Shown: positions 1 through 8,074 of the stretch, in pieces
How the letters are laid out: each line of letters starts with the position of its first letter
How positions within the stretch are numbered: position 1 is the stretch's first letter
Virus record (IMG/VR): IMGVR_UViG_3300024255_000051
Coordinates: 1 to 43,753 of that record
Strand: one strand, 5' to 3'
Origin: a virus
DNA length: 43,753 nt
Program-made: the position numbers and the translations under genes
Notes under the pieces: model-generated
Databases searched by the model: none
Told to the model about the DNA's origin: nothing
Seen by the model: the letters and a program-made list of their open reading frames with translations, nothing else

Positions 1-1256
1 TTAAAGATCCTCGGTATATTAAGTCCAACAGCGGCAACCCCGTAGGTTGCGATAATGACTTCATTAGTCCCTTCACGAATCGTATCATATGTTTCTTTTC
101 TGTCTTTGTTTTTAACAGCGCCGCTTACAAATGTGCTGCCTGGTATTAGTTCTGCTAGTGCTTCTCCAGCACTAATTCTGTCTACTAGTATTAGTGTATT
201 GCCTGTTTCTTTTACTGTGTTTAATAATTTGCCTATATATTCTAATCTGTTTTGATTTGTTGTTAAATATTTTAATTCTGATTGATAATCTGAATGTACT
301 ACAGTGTCTATTAACTGTACTACATTAACATGACACTCTGATAATACACCTTTGTCTTGCAATTCTTTAGCACTAATCTGTCCAATAACTGGTCCTAAAC
401 TAGCGTGAATACTTTCAAACTCAAACTTCTCTTTAGGTACTGTACCGGTTAGTCCCCAACGTATGGGTGCATTACGTAGGTTGCGTGTAAGCAGGTTCTT
501 GAGAACTTCTGCTTTGGCTTGGTGTACTTCGTCGACAATGATAGTGCTCACACCTTCTAAGAACTCTGCAAGTGATAATACTGCTGATCCGTCCTTATGC
601 TTCTTGTCCAAAATATTTAAGGATTGCCAAGTGCATATTGTATGAGTCTTACCTAATTGTTTCCTGTCGCCGAAGTACACCCCTACATCCAACCCACAGT
701 TAATATAGTCTTCTTCAGTTTGCTCTACTAGGCTCTTGTTAGGAACAATGACCAAACTACGTCCATACTTTTCACTCATGTGTGATAGTGTAGCAGTAGT
801 AATAGTTTTGCCTGCGCCTGTTGCAATTTGCTGTAGACTCTGTGGGTTGTTAGCAAAGTTATTGATTGCTTCAACTTGGTAATCTCGCAGAATAATTTCT
901 TCACCTTCTGCTGGGTGTCCTTTAGGCCAACACACTCCCTGGTCTGCCCAATAACGTTCTGATACTTGTGGAAAGTTTAAGTCAATAGGATGTCTCCTAT
1001 CTTCAATGTCAACTATTTGTACATTGTTTTTTGCAAGCACTTGTGTAACTACATCAAGATGATTAACGTAGCCCGTGCCGCCAATGCCAAAGAATGCAAC
1101 TTTGCCATCCCAGCGTCCTAGTTTATACTGTGGCATATAACGTGCATATGGAACATCAAACTTGAGAGCATTTGATAACTTCCGCCGTACATCAACATCA
1201 AGTCCTTCGATCTTAATGTTTACTTCATCTTCGATTATAAGTTTGCACGTTGGCAT
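1..1256 (-). CDS. uvsW: UvsW-like DNA/RNA helicase, 3' end outside window
   Basis: Reading leftwards from the ATG at 1256 gives an open frame of 418 residues with no stop before the window edge; T4 UvsW is about 500 residues, so the C-terminus is missing. Superfamily-2 helicase motifs are in order: Walker A ATGAGKT at residues 145-151, motif II DEVH at 242-245, motif III GLTGT near 268-272, and near the edge a motif V-like GVAAVGLNIPR. In T4 UvsW unwinds R-loops and branched DNA, drives replication fork regression and helps the switch from origin- to recombination-dependent replication. Here it is the last visible gene of a leftward unit; its ATG lies two bases after the stop of the 378-residue gene, whose last codons supply a GGAAG ribosome site. 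Identity is secure from the motifs and the company of uvsX, uvsY and gene 32. Confidence 0.93.
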   Translation of the reverse strand, partial: MPTCKLIIEDEVNIKIEGLDVDVRRKLSNALKFDVPYARYMPQYKLGRWDGKVAFFGIGGTGYVNHLDVVTQVLAKNNVQIVDIEDRRHPIDLNFPQVSERYWADQGVCWPKGHPAEGEEIILRDYQVEAINNFANNPQSLQQIATGAGKTITTATLSHMSEKYGRSLVIVPNKSLVEQTEEDYINCGLDVGVYFGDRKQLGKTHTICTWQSLNILDKKHKDGSAVLSLAEFLEGVSTIIVDEVHQAKAEVLKNLLTRNLRNAPIRWGLTGTVPKEKFEFESIHASLGPVIGQISAKELQDKGVLSECHVNVVQLIDTVVHSDYQSELKYLTTNQNRLEYIGKLLNTVKETGNTLILVDRISAGEALAELIPGSTFVSGAVKNKDRKETYDTIREGTNEVIIATYGVAAVGLNIPRIF

Positions 1257-1258
1257 CT

Positions 1259-2395
1259 TTAAAATCTTCCTTTAATATATCTTTGATAACTGTTACCCCA
1301 AAATTCATTATCTAGTGATAAATTTAAATCACAGCAATGGTTAATATAAAGATCAACTAACTGTTGATTCTTAGAATTTGTTTTGCTAAAACTAGTTATA
1401 GGTCTAAACTCACTTGTAAACAATACCTTCGGTAACTTATCTTTACTAATATACACGATTTTTGTTTCTTTGTCAACCCAATTGTTAAGATTGTTATGTC
1501 GTACAAAACTGTTAACATTTTCTTCACTATTTGGATCTGTTACTCTAAATAATACACTTTGTTTTTCGCTAGGCACAACATATTTTATTGCATTATAAAA
1601 ACTACTTAATTCTTGATAACTATTATCTTTGTTGATTAATACTAGTAACGGAAATCTATCAAGTTCAATTAATATTTCAACAATATTGTTTATATTATTT
1701 GATGATTCTGGAACATTAAAATAATGATCATTTCTGTCAATTACTTGGTCTAATAATAAATTATTAGTAAATGGTTTTGACAAATTTACAAGTCCTAATC
1801 TAAAACGCCTATCGTATTTTTGAATATCATTAAAATCTGTTTGCGGTGTAGGCAAATCATTTATAATTTCATTGGTGCGAGTTATTACATCATCTACTTC
1901 GTCTTTATATTTTTTTACTTGTTCGTCAAACTCAAACGTGTCAAATGCCTGTGTTATACGGCGTACATTAGCACCAGTAAGTTTATAATAATGTTCGTGT
2001 GATCCTTTCTGATGATAGTATTCTTTTCCGTTTGTATATCGATTTATTTTTTCTATTTTGAGTATATCTTTTTTGCTAAACGGAAATCTAATTTTAATCC
2101 ATTGCCAATTGCTTTTGGATTGATCGAGCACATCCCAGTACTCTGTCATATGACTATTGTCTACAATTTTAACATATTTGCTTCTATCAATGTGTCGTAA
2201 CGGAATACGGGTAGGAAGATCCTGTACATCCAAATACTCCTGTATCTTTTTTAAGACAAGAGCATATTGTCTATCAGTAATTCCTACACCTCGTACTGTC
2301 TGTTTGTATATACTAAAGTATATATTATTATTAGATTGTAAAGAATCAAGTTGATTGTTGCAAATGTATTCAAGGTAATCTTCAATATATGTCAT
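1259..2395 (-). CDS. Unknown protein upstream of uvsW
   Basis: A 378-residue protein that I do not recognise. It is rich in Lys, Asn, Asp and Tyr and has no signal peptide or membrane segment. The N-terminal half is charged. The C-terminal half alternates predicted strands and helices (for example FPLLVLINK, KIVYISKDKLPKVLF), which loosely recalls a RecA-like helicase domain without Walker residues. It sits directly before uvsW with a two-base gap, so the two are probably translated from one message and may act together. The ATG at 2395 follows a TATAAAGT octamer (2410-2417) at a 14-nt distance, a weak late-promoter candidate. An inactive helicase-like partner of UvsW is only an inference. 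Confidence 0.8.
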   Translation of the reverse strand: MTYIEDYLEYICNNQLDSLQSNNNIYFSIYKQTVRGVGITDRQYALVLKKIQEYLDVQDLPTRIPLRHIDRSKYVKIVDNSHMTEYWDVLDQSKSNWQWIKIRFPFSKKDILKIEKINRYTNGKEYYHQKGSHEHYYKLTGANVRRITQAFDTFEFDEQVKKYKDEVDDVITRTNEIINDLPTPQTDFNDIQKYDRRFRLGLVNLSKPFTNNLLLDQVIDRNDHYFNVPESSNNINNIVEILIELDRFPLLVLINKDNSYQELSSFYNAIKYVVPSEKQSVLFRVTDPNSEENVNSFVRHNNLNNWVDKETKIVYISKDKLPKVLFTSEFRPITSFSKTNSKNQQLVDLYINHCCDLNLSLDNEFWGNSYQRYIKGRF

Positions 2396-2412
2396 AGTAG
2401 TACTATAACACT

Positions 2413-3264
2413 TTATAGGGCAGGTGTCAATCTCTTCAGTGGTAAGCCAGCAGATATTTCTTCAACAGTAAACTCTGTCCATGCATAATCGTTTAGCCAT
2501 TGTGTTCTATCTGGTGTTAGAGGATCTTCAATATCGTGTAGGAAGTCTATGTCATTGGCCACATCATAAGCAATGCTATGAGTACTAACAAAAGCAGGAA
2601 CGCCTTCGATGACACTATGTATCCCAGGATTGCTACTGTAACTGATAGTGCAATGTATATTATCAAACCCCATATCAAAAGAATCATAAGTGCCGTTAAC
2701 ATGTCGAGGCTCCTGTCTTGTTACGTGCCTAAGTCCACGCTCGATGTGTTCTAGTCTACAGCGTGGATGCGGACGAAATATAATTGGACGGTCTGTATGT
2801 TTGCGTATTTCATCGTATGTATTTAAGAACCAATTGCTCATACGTGGCATATCACGCCATTGCAAACTTTTATCATGTTGTCCACATATTAAAATAAAAT
2901 TGCCGTTGGATCTCCAAGGTTTACAAACCAATCCCAAGCTATCAGCCCTAGCCCTATCATTGTCTTTGTCACCAAAGTAAGCACTTCTGTTGATTCCATT
3001 TAATCCTACCTTCCAAGTTGTTCCTCGTTTTATTCCACCGACTTCTAGTACAATAACTTTACGTCCTGTTTTAGTATAGTAGTCCCATATAGGTTTGTTC
3101 CCAGTCATACGTCCGTTAAACAACACACTCCATATAACAGCAACATCGCTGTGCATACTATCTTCTTCGATTATATGTCCAGCTTGTTTTAGACTATATT
3201 CAAAAGCATCGAATATTGGTCTACTGTTTAATGCACCATATTGTTTGAATAAACTAAATCTCAT
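2413..3264 (-). CDS. Capsule polysaccharide transferase-like protein (KpsC/KpsS-like), copy 1
   Basis: 283 residues. It carries the signature shared with two other proteins in this island: KHTDRPIIFRPHP around residue 160 (basic RPHP strand-loop), a later TISYSSNPGIHSVIEGVPAF segment, and a C-terminal FTVEEISAG stretch. These are features of the capsule-synthesis family (KpsC/KpsS, sugar-nucleotide transferases of GT-B-like fold that act on lipid-linked sugars at the inner membrane). There is no transmembrane segment. It is the first gene of a leftward unit that continues into the 378-residue gene and uvsW. Its ATG faces the plus-strand glycosyltransferase at 3304, leaving a 39-base divergent spacer. 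The exact donor and acceptor cannot be read from sequence. Confidence 0.72.
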   Translation of the reverse strand: MRFSLFKQYGALNSRPIFDAFEYSLKQAGHIIEEDSMHSDVAVIWSVLFNGRMTGNKPIWDYYTKTGRKVIVLEVGGIKRGTTWKVGLNGINRSAYFGDKDNDRARADSLGLVCKPWRSNGNFILICGQHDKSLQWRDMPRMSNWFLNTYDEIRKHTDRPIIFRPHPRCRLEHIERGLRHVTRQEPRHVNGTYDSFDMGFDNIHCTISYSSNPGIHSVIEGVPAFVSTHSIAYDVANDIDFLHDIEDPLTPDRTQWLNDYAWTEFTVEEISAGLPLKRLTPAL

Positions 3265-3265
3265 T

Positions 3266-3291
3266 GTTAAATACCATGTAATATATTTAAC
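3266..3291. promoter_or_regulatory. Candidate divergent late promoters between two glycan genes
   Basis: GTTAAATA reads rightwards at 3266-3273 and again leftwards at 3284-3291. These are variants of the late octamer found elsewhere in the window. The rightward copy would serve the glycosyltransferase at 3304 and the leftward copy the capsule-transferase gene starting at 3264 (19-nt distance). The match is weaker than GATAAATA, so confidence is moderate. Confidence 0.4.
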
Positions 3292-3303
3292 AAGGATATT
3301 AAT

Positions 3304-4128
3304 GTGTCAAAAATTTCTGTAGTATCAACATTTCATCAACCTGTATTAGATCTATATGGTCAACGTTTTGTTGATAGTTTTAGTAATCGAGTAGATAAGA
3401 ATATAAAATTATATTTGTATACAGAAAATTGTACTCCTACAACCAACGATCCTCGTATAGAAATTTTAGATCAAAAAGATCATTTGCCAAAATTAATGTC
3501 ATTTAAAGAACGTTGGAAAGATGTGCCCAAAGCTAACGGCATGCCGCCTGATGAAATAAAAAAACGCAGACCCAAAGACTGGCATAAAGATTTTAAATGG
3601 AATGCAATTAGATTTGCAAACAAAGTTTATGCTGTATTTGATGCAGCAAAAAGATGTGAGACTGATTGGATTGTTTGGTTAGACGCTGATACATATGTAC
3701 ACAGTCCAATAAGCCTTAAACAGTTTGAAAATTTTACACCAGACAATGCTTGGATGAGTTATTTAGGCAGAGGCAAGAAATGGCCCGAATGTGGCTTTTA
3801 TGGAATTAATTTAAAAACAAAGGCAGGAAAAAACTTTCTACACGAATTTGAATATGTATATGAAAATGCCGAAGATGGAATATTTCAAATGGAAGAATGG
3901 CACGATAGTTTTGTTTTTGAAGAAGTAAGAAAAATTGTACAAGAAAAATGGCCAAGAGAAAGATTCTATAATATAAGTGCTGGATTAGTAAACGGCGAAG
4001 GACATCCTTTTATAAACAGCGACTTGGGAAAATACTTTGATCATTTAAAAGGTGACAGAAAAGAATTAGGTAAAAGTGCAAAACCTAGAGATTTAATAAA
4101 ACCAAGAAGCGAAAGTTATTGGACATAA
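3304..4128 (+). CDS. GT-A-type glycosyltransferase
   Basis: 274 residues. A predicted strand followed by WIVWLDADTYV puts a DxD-like metal/nucleotide-sugar motif (DAD) at 127-129, as in retaining or inverting GT-A enzymes. The N-terminus (SKISVVSTFH) looks like the first Rossmann strand. The start is a GTG, chosen because the ATG two bases upstream is in another frame and AAGGA lies 8 to 12 bases upstream. It is one of only two island genes on the plus strand. Its end overlaps the tail of the leftward neighbour by 13 bases. The sugar and acceptor are unknown; the neighbours suggest a surface polysaccharide. Confidence 0.78.
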   Translation: MSKISVVSTFHQPVLDLYGQRFVDSFSNRVDKNIKLYLYTENCTPTTNDPRIEILDQKDHLPKLMSFKERWKDVPKANGMPPDEIKKRRPKDWHKDFKWNAIRFANKVYAVFDAAKRCETDWIVWLDADTYVHSPISLKQFENFTPDNAWMSYLGRGKKWPECGFYGINLKTKAGKNFLHEFEYVYENAEDGIFQMEEWHDSFVFEEVRKIVQEKWPRERFYNISAGLVNGEGHPFINSDLGKYFDHLKGDRKELGKSAKPRDLIKPRSESYWT

Positions 4129-5051
4129 TTTCTCATATGTGCCCATGCTTTACCGCTACGTAATTCCTCGAAATTCCAATGAAACATACTAATACGTTGT
4201 AGCCATTTTTCTCTATCAAACTGTTGAGGACTTTCAATGTTTTTGAATCCATGGTGTGCTACTTCTGCACACTGACTTCTATGAGAATCAGTTATATATG
4301 CAGGATAGCCTTTGATAATAGGACCTACAATACTACTACTGTTATGATTTACAACAGCCCAACATTTATGTAAATCATCTTCTAATGGTCTGCCGAACGG
4401 AGTTACTTTTACTCCTGGTAATTTACTAATTCTATTATAACGATGATATAGATAAGTTTGTGCAGCCTTATCACCGGGATGGCCTCTTACAACAATTGGT
4501 CTGTCGCTGTATTCTCTAATTTTCTGTACAGTGCGTACTACCCAATCTACTACGTCTATGCCATCCATACTCCAGCCGCCGTTGCGCTGACAGCAAAGTA
4601 ATATATATTTTCCTTTAGATAACTTAGCTTGTGGTGCAATATGTAAATGATGCGATATTTGTTGCCAGCGATTTGGATCAATGTTATCGTCAAAATATAT
4701 ACCTGTATTAGGAAATACACCATTAAAACTATATCGGAGATAATGATGAGGCTTGTTACTACTATTTGCATACAAAAACAAGTTACTATCTGCTGTGCAT
4801 ACATATTTTCCTGATTGTATTTGATGTTTGATAATCTTTTCACGTAATTGTAAATGCGTACCAGTTTTGCCTTTACTATGTGTCCATCCTTGTATTACTG
4901 CTACATCGCAGTCAACAATCCTAGGCTCGTTCTGTATTAATCCTTCATCATTTCTTATACGAACACCTTCAACAAAATTATGTAATATATCTGTTTTTTC
5001 TTGACTTTTATTTTTTGCAGGTATTACATTTAAATAACTAACTACTTTCAT
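4116..5051 (-). CDS. Capsule polysaccharide transferase-like protein (KpsC/KpsS-like), copy 2
   Basis: 311 residues from the ATG at 5051, which overlaps the upstream stop as ATGA. An upstream in-frame ATG at 5069 adds six residues but lies inside the previous gene. Family signatures: EYSDRPIVVRGHPGDK, then VVNHNSSSIVGPIIKGYPAY, and near the end WNFEELRSGKAWAHM. The last motif is almost the same as the end of the 568-residue neighbour (FTEGEMRSGFAW), so the two are paralogues. KpsC/KpsS enzymes build the Kdo linker of group 2 capsules; here the sugar is unknown. The tight coupling to the upstream GT8-capsule fusion implies a joint pathway. Confidence 0.75.
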   Translation of the reverse strand: MKVVSYLNVIPAKNKSQEKTDILHNFVEGVRIRNDEGLIQNEPRIVDCDVAVIQGWTHSKGKTGTHLQLREKIIKHQIQSGKYVCTADSNLFLYANSSNKPHHYLRYSFNGVFPNTGIYFDDNIDPNRWQQISHHLHIAPQAKLSKGKYILLCCQRNGGWSMDGIDVVDWVVRTVQKIREYSDRPIVVRGHPGDKAAQTYLYHRYNRISKLPGVKVTPFGRPLEDDLHKCWAVVNHNSSSIVGPIIKGYPAYITDSHRSQCAEVAHHGFKNIESPQQFDREKWLQRISMFHWNFEELRSGKAWAHMRNYVQ

Positions 5052-6754
5052 TCGTTGACTATGTTCCATGCAAACCCGCTACGCATTTCACCTTCGGTAA
5101 ATTGACAATAACTTAAATGACATGCAAATTTTACAACTAAATCTTTTTCAGGATAATTTAAATTTTCAACTTCGTCTAAGTTACTATTACACAACGTTGA
5201 AGCTGCGTTAGGTCCTAATGCAATTGCAGGCTTTCCTAGTAAAATAGCTTCTACTGCTGCAATACTGTTGTAAGTTACCATACAATGTACATCGTCGGAT
5301 AATGCCTGTTCCATTGTGTTTATGGTTACTCTATCGGCTCTGTCTGGTTTTAGTCGTACTTCTATAGGCCTATCGGTGTGTTTCTTTAATTCAGCAATTA
5401 CGTTTTCTGTCCAAGTTTTGGGATCGGGTTGGTCAAACATAGCCATTACTTTTTGACTAGGAGGGCAAATTAATATTTTTTTACCTGGTGTAAATTTTTT
5501 GTAAGTATACCCTAGTTTTGCTAATCTATCCTTTGGACGTTTTTGTATTAGCTGTAAGTTTTGTAGATTGTTTCTTGTAACTCTGTGGTACATTTTTTTA
5601 CGCATACCTACAGGTTGAATATAACCTGTATCTATTGCATAATATGGACGATTATGGTTAATACAATGCTGAATGGCTTTTCTACTACTACCGCCTAACC
5701 CTCGTATAATCAATGGAGTTTTTTTATCTTTTTGTTTTTCCCAAGTACTAATAGTACCAAAAGAACCCGTTGCAAATGCTTCAAGATATGTGTCGTATTT
5801 GTGACCTTTTGATCTATAATTTATTCCGCCGTCGCTTTCGATAGTTGCTACTTTATTACTCATTGCTGTATCATGTGCCTTCCATATTTCTAAGAATTCT
5901 TCTTTAGTTCCGTATATATCTCCAGTATCGTCTATTCCTACTTTAAGAAAATTTTCAACTAATTTTTTTTTTGGACCTGGTAAACTTAGGTCATTAACAT
6001 TTTTATCTGCGTTTCGCATGTGCTGAATTGTTTGATACAATTCTGAAATATGCCTTTGATGATACAATCTTTCATATCTATAATATTCAGTTGAATATTC
6101 ACAATCTTTATATTGTTCAAACCAAGGGCCGCCTTCTGTATAATGTAATGCAGATGGAGTACCGTCCTCTGGTTCTTTATACCATCCAACTAACCAATTC
6201 CATTCATGAGATAATTTACCTACCCATTTATCAGGTGCCCATGTTAGTCTATGAAAATATGCACCATCGTTTGTTTCATTATTTACAACATGCTTGGTTA
6301 ATTTTTGAGTATGATGATGACCGCAATTAAACAACATCATACTACTCCAATTTTTTCTTGGATACATATGTTGAACTTTGCCGTCCATTTTTACTGTTTC
6401 TTTTGGTGTATAATCATGCTGGGCACACATTACTGCATATTTTGGATCTGCTTGATCAAATAGTTTTTTGACATCATCTAGAAAAACAAAATCGCAATCT
6501 ATAAACAACGCCCATCCTTTAAATTCAGCAAGTTCGGGAACAAGGAATCTTGTAAATGTAAATTCAGTGCTCGCAAGTTTATCTATGTTTCTTGAATAAA
6601 ATCCATCTCTGCGTAAATGTTTTTGCTTTAAAGGAATAATTCTTACTGGAACACTGGCATGGTATTCTATGCTTTCTTTACATACTTGATAGGCAAGATC
6701 TTCGCGACTATCCCAGCCTACATATATTCTCAGTGGTTCCTGTTTTTCATCCAT
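5048..6754 (-). CDS. GT8-like glycosyltransferase fused to a capsule-transferase-like domain
   Basis: 568 residues in two clear parts. Residues 8-240 form a GT8-like GT-A domain: LRIYVGWDSREDLAY at the start, FIDCDFVFLDD with the DxD motif at 86-88, and HEWNWLVGW plus SALHYTEGGPW, which match the donor-binding and C-terminal His regions of that family. Residues 300-568 repeat the capsule-transferase signatures of the two neighbours: HTDRPIEVRLKP, MVTYNSIAAVEAILLGKPAI and FTEGEMRSGFAW. A charged linker joins them. Fusion suggests that two successive sugar additions are carried out by one polypeptide. The ATG at 6754 overlaps the upstream oxygenase gene by eight bases, and its own TGA overlaps the next ATG. 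I see no frameshift or truncation. Confidence 0.8.
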   Translation of the reverse strand: MDEKQEPLRIYVGWDSREDLAYQVCKESIEYHASVPVRIIPLKQKHLRRDGFYSRNIDKLASTEFTFTRFLVPELAEFKGWALFIDCDFVFLDDVKKLFDQADPKYAVMCAQHDYTPKETVKMDGKVQHMYPRKNWSSMMLFNCGHHHTQKLTKHVVNNETNDGAYFHRLTWAPDKWVGKLSHEWNWLVGWYKEPEDGTPSALHYTEGGPWFEQYKDCEYSTEYYRYERLYHQRHISELYQTIQHMRNADKNVNDLSLPGPKKKLVENFLKVGIDDTGDIYGTKEEFLEIWKAHDTAMSNKVATIESDGGINYRSKGHKYDTYLEAFATGSFGTISTWEKQKDKKTPLIIRGLGGSSRKAIQHCINHNRPYYAIDTGYIQPVGMRKKMYHRVTRNNLQNLQLIQKRPKDRLAKLGYTYKKFTPGKKILICPPSQKVMAMFDQPDPKTWTENVIAELKKHTDRPIEVRLKPDRADRVTINTMEQALSDDVHCMVTYNSIAAVEAILLGKPAIALGPNAASTLCNSNLDEVENLNYPEKDLVVKFACHLSYCQFTEGEMRSGFAWNIVNE

Positions 6755-7274
6755 TTTCGTATTCCTTTTTTACTTCCTCTGGTATTAAACCTAATTTACA
6801 ATAGATAATATTTAATGTCATTCTTTGTTGATTACTGTACGTGTGTACATCATGCCAGTTATCTTTGTGGTTAGGTAAAACAACTGCATTGTTGTATTTC
6901 CAATCAGTTGTTCTTACATATTCTTTATTAGCATTATATATTGCTGTTCCGTTTGCTTCTGGTGATAATTGACAAACAACTGTCATATGTTTGTATTTTT
7001 GATCAACATGTATATTTGACGATGCGTTATCAAAATTATTATATTGATATAACATATCGCATTTTTGAAAATAGCCTCTATTTAAAAAATTACATAACCT
7101 AGGATATATAGAGTTTGCAAACTTTTCTAAATTTGGATCATTTATAATTATACGTCGATTATTATCTGTAATATGGTCAAACATGTTTTTAACATATTTT
7201 AATTGTTTCGGAGGTAGAAAGTTTTCAATTTCTAGATACTTCCAAGGTTTGTAATTAATAATCACTCTGTCCAT
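6747..7274 (-). CDS. 2-oxoglutarate/Fe(II)-dependent oxygenase-like protein
   Basis: 175 residues, the size of small phage 2OG oxygenases. The iron triad is visible: His89-x-Asp91 in NIHVDQKYKHMTVV, a distal His in NWHDVH (141 or 144), and Arg151 in QRMTLNIIY, placed to bind the 2-oxoglutarate carboxylate. The double-stranded beta-helix pattern (short strands before and after HVD, then GTAIY) fits prolyl-4-hydroxylase-type enzymes. The substrate cannot be told; in this operon a nucleotide sugar, glycan or glycan-linked protein is plausible. Its ATG shares one base with the stop of the upstream nucleotidyltransferase-cupin gene (TAATG). Confidence 0.78.
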   Translation of the reverse strand: MDRVIINYKPWKYLEIENFLPPKQLKYVKNMFDHITDNNRRIIINDPNLEKFANSIYPRLCNFLNRGYFQKCDMLYQYNNFDNASSNIHVDQKYKHMTVVCQLSPEANGTAIYNANKEYVRTTDWKYNNAVVLPNHKDNWHDVHTYSNQQRMTLNIIYCKLGLIPEEVKKEYENG

Positions 7275-8035
7275 TAATCACGTCTTTCTATATCTTCTTC
7301 GGTTAGATTGTTACCCATCCAAACTTCAATAACCTTAGCATCTTTATTATCTAAATTTATAGCCTTATGCCACCATCCAGTTGGAATATCAATACTATCA
7401 CCCGGTGTTAATAATGTAGTAGTTTGATTACCTTGTTTATCTTCAAGAAACATATTGATTACACCGTCTACAACATGCCAGTGTTCACTGCGTTTAAAAT
7501 GTCGTTGATCGCTAAGTGCTTGTCCTTCTGCAAACGTAAGTTCCTTTACTTGCCATGCGCCGTTACGATCTAAAATTTTGTACTCACCCCATGTACGTTT
7601 AGTTACAGGCTTTTCCCAATTTTCTAATATCCAACTACTTGAATTCTTTTTATCTTCGCCACCAACTCCAAAAACAAATTCTACGCTATTATGATCGCCA
7701 TATGTATTTTGCTCTTTTACATTACCGTCTATTCTATCGCCGCCATTAGCAACTATAAGTTTATCTGTTGTAGTTTGTAAAATATTTCCTATAGCCATAT
7801 CAGCACTATCGTTACTATCGTCAAATCCAATAACTTTATCTACAACAGCTAATTCCTTGATTATTGCACACCTTTCTGCAAAAGGCATGAACGGTCTACC
7901 TTTTTTACGAGTAAGCCAGGTATCGCTGTTTACACCTACAACTAAGGTATCTCCTAATTTTTTAGCAGCTTTAAAATATTCTATATGTCCAGAATGTAGT
8001 GGGTCAAATCCACCTGTGACCAAAACAGTTTTCAT
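7274..8035 (-). CDS. Cytidylyltransferase (HldE-C/RfaE-like) fused to a sugar-isomerase-type cupin
   Basis: 253 residues. Residues 1-135 are a nucleotidyltransferase of the RfaE/HldE C-terminal kind: VTGGFDPLHSGHIEYF carries the HxGH motif, and VVGVNSD follows as in the family, where the enzyme activates heptose-1-phosphate or a glycerol-type phosphate. Residues 150-253 are a cupin like the C-terminal domain of type II mannose-6-phosphate isomerase/GDP-mannose pyrophosphorylase: WGEYKIL, HFKRSEHWHVVDG, IDIPTGWWHKAIN and TEEDIERRD. The fusion suggests one enzyme that both activates and isomerises or senses a sugar. It heads a leftward operon of four genes. A perfect TATAAATA octamer lies five bases before the ATG, so the message is probably leaderless. 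Confidence 0.85.
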   Translation of the reverse strand: MKTVLVTGGFDPLHSGHIEYFKAAKKLGDTLVVGVNSDTWLTRKKGRPFMPFAERCAIIKELAVVDKVIGFDDSNDSADMAIGNILQTTTDKLIVANGGDRIDGNVKEQNTYGDHNSVEFVFGVGGEDKKNSSSWILENWEKPVTKRTWGEYKILDRNGAWQVKELTFAEGQALSDQRHFKRSEHWHVVDGVINMFLEDKQGNQTTTLLTPGDSIDIPTGWWHKAINLDNKDAKVIEVWMGNNLTEEDIERRD

Positions 8036-8040
8036 ACTGA

Positions 8041-8048
8041 TATTTATA
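8041..8048 (-). promoter_or_regulatory. Late promoter TATAAATA, leaderless spacing
   Basis: Exact T4 late-promoter octamer read leftwards, followed by TCAGT and then the ATG at 8035. With T4 geometry (start about six bases after the octamer) transcription would begin at the A of the ATG. Confidence 0.75.
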
Positions 8049-8061
8049 TGCGTATATAATT

Positions 8062-8069
8062 AATAAATA
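8062..8069 (+). promoter_or_regulatory. Late promoter AATAAATA, leaderless spacing
   Basis: Octamer read rightwards, then CTTTT and the ATG at 8075, again a five-base gap. It lies back to back with the leftward octamer at 8041-8048, making a compact divergent promoter. Confidence 0.7.
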
Positions 8070-8074
8070 CTTTT

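Noticed and set aside
3270-3310. TTGACA upstream of the gene starting at 3264
   Set aside because: No good -10 at 16-18 bases; the nearest TATATT is at 19 bases. Left as late-promoter candidates only.
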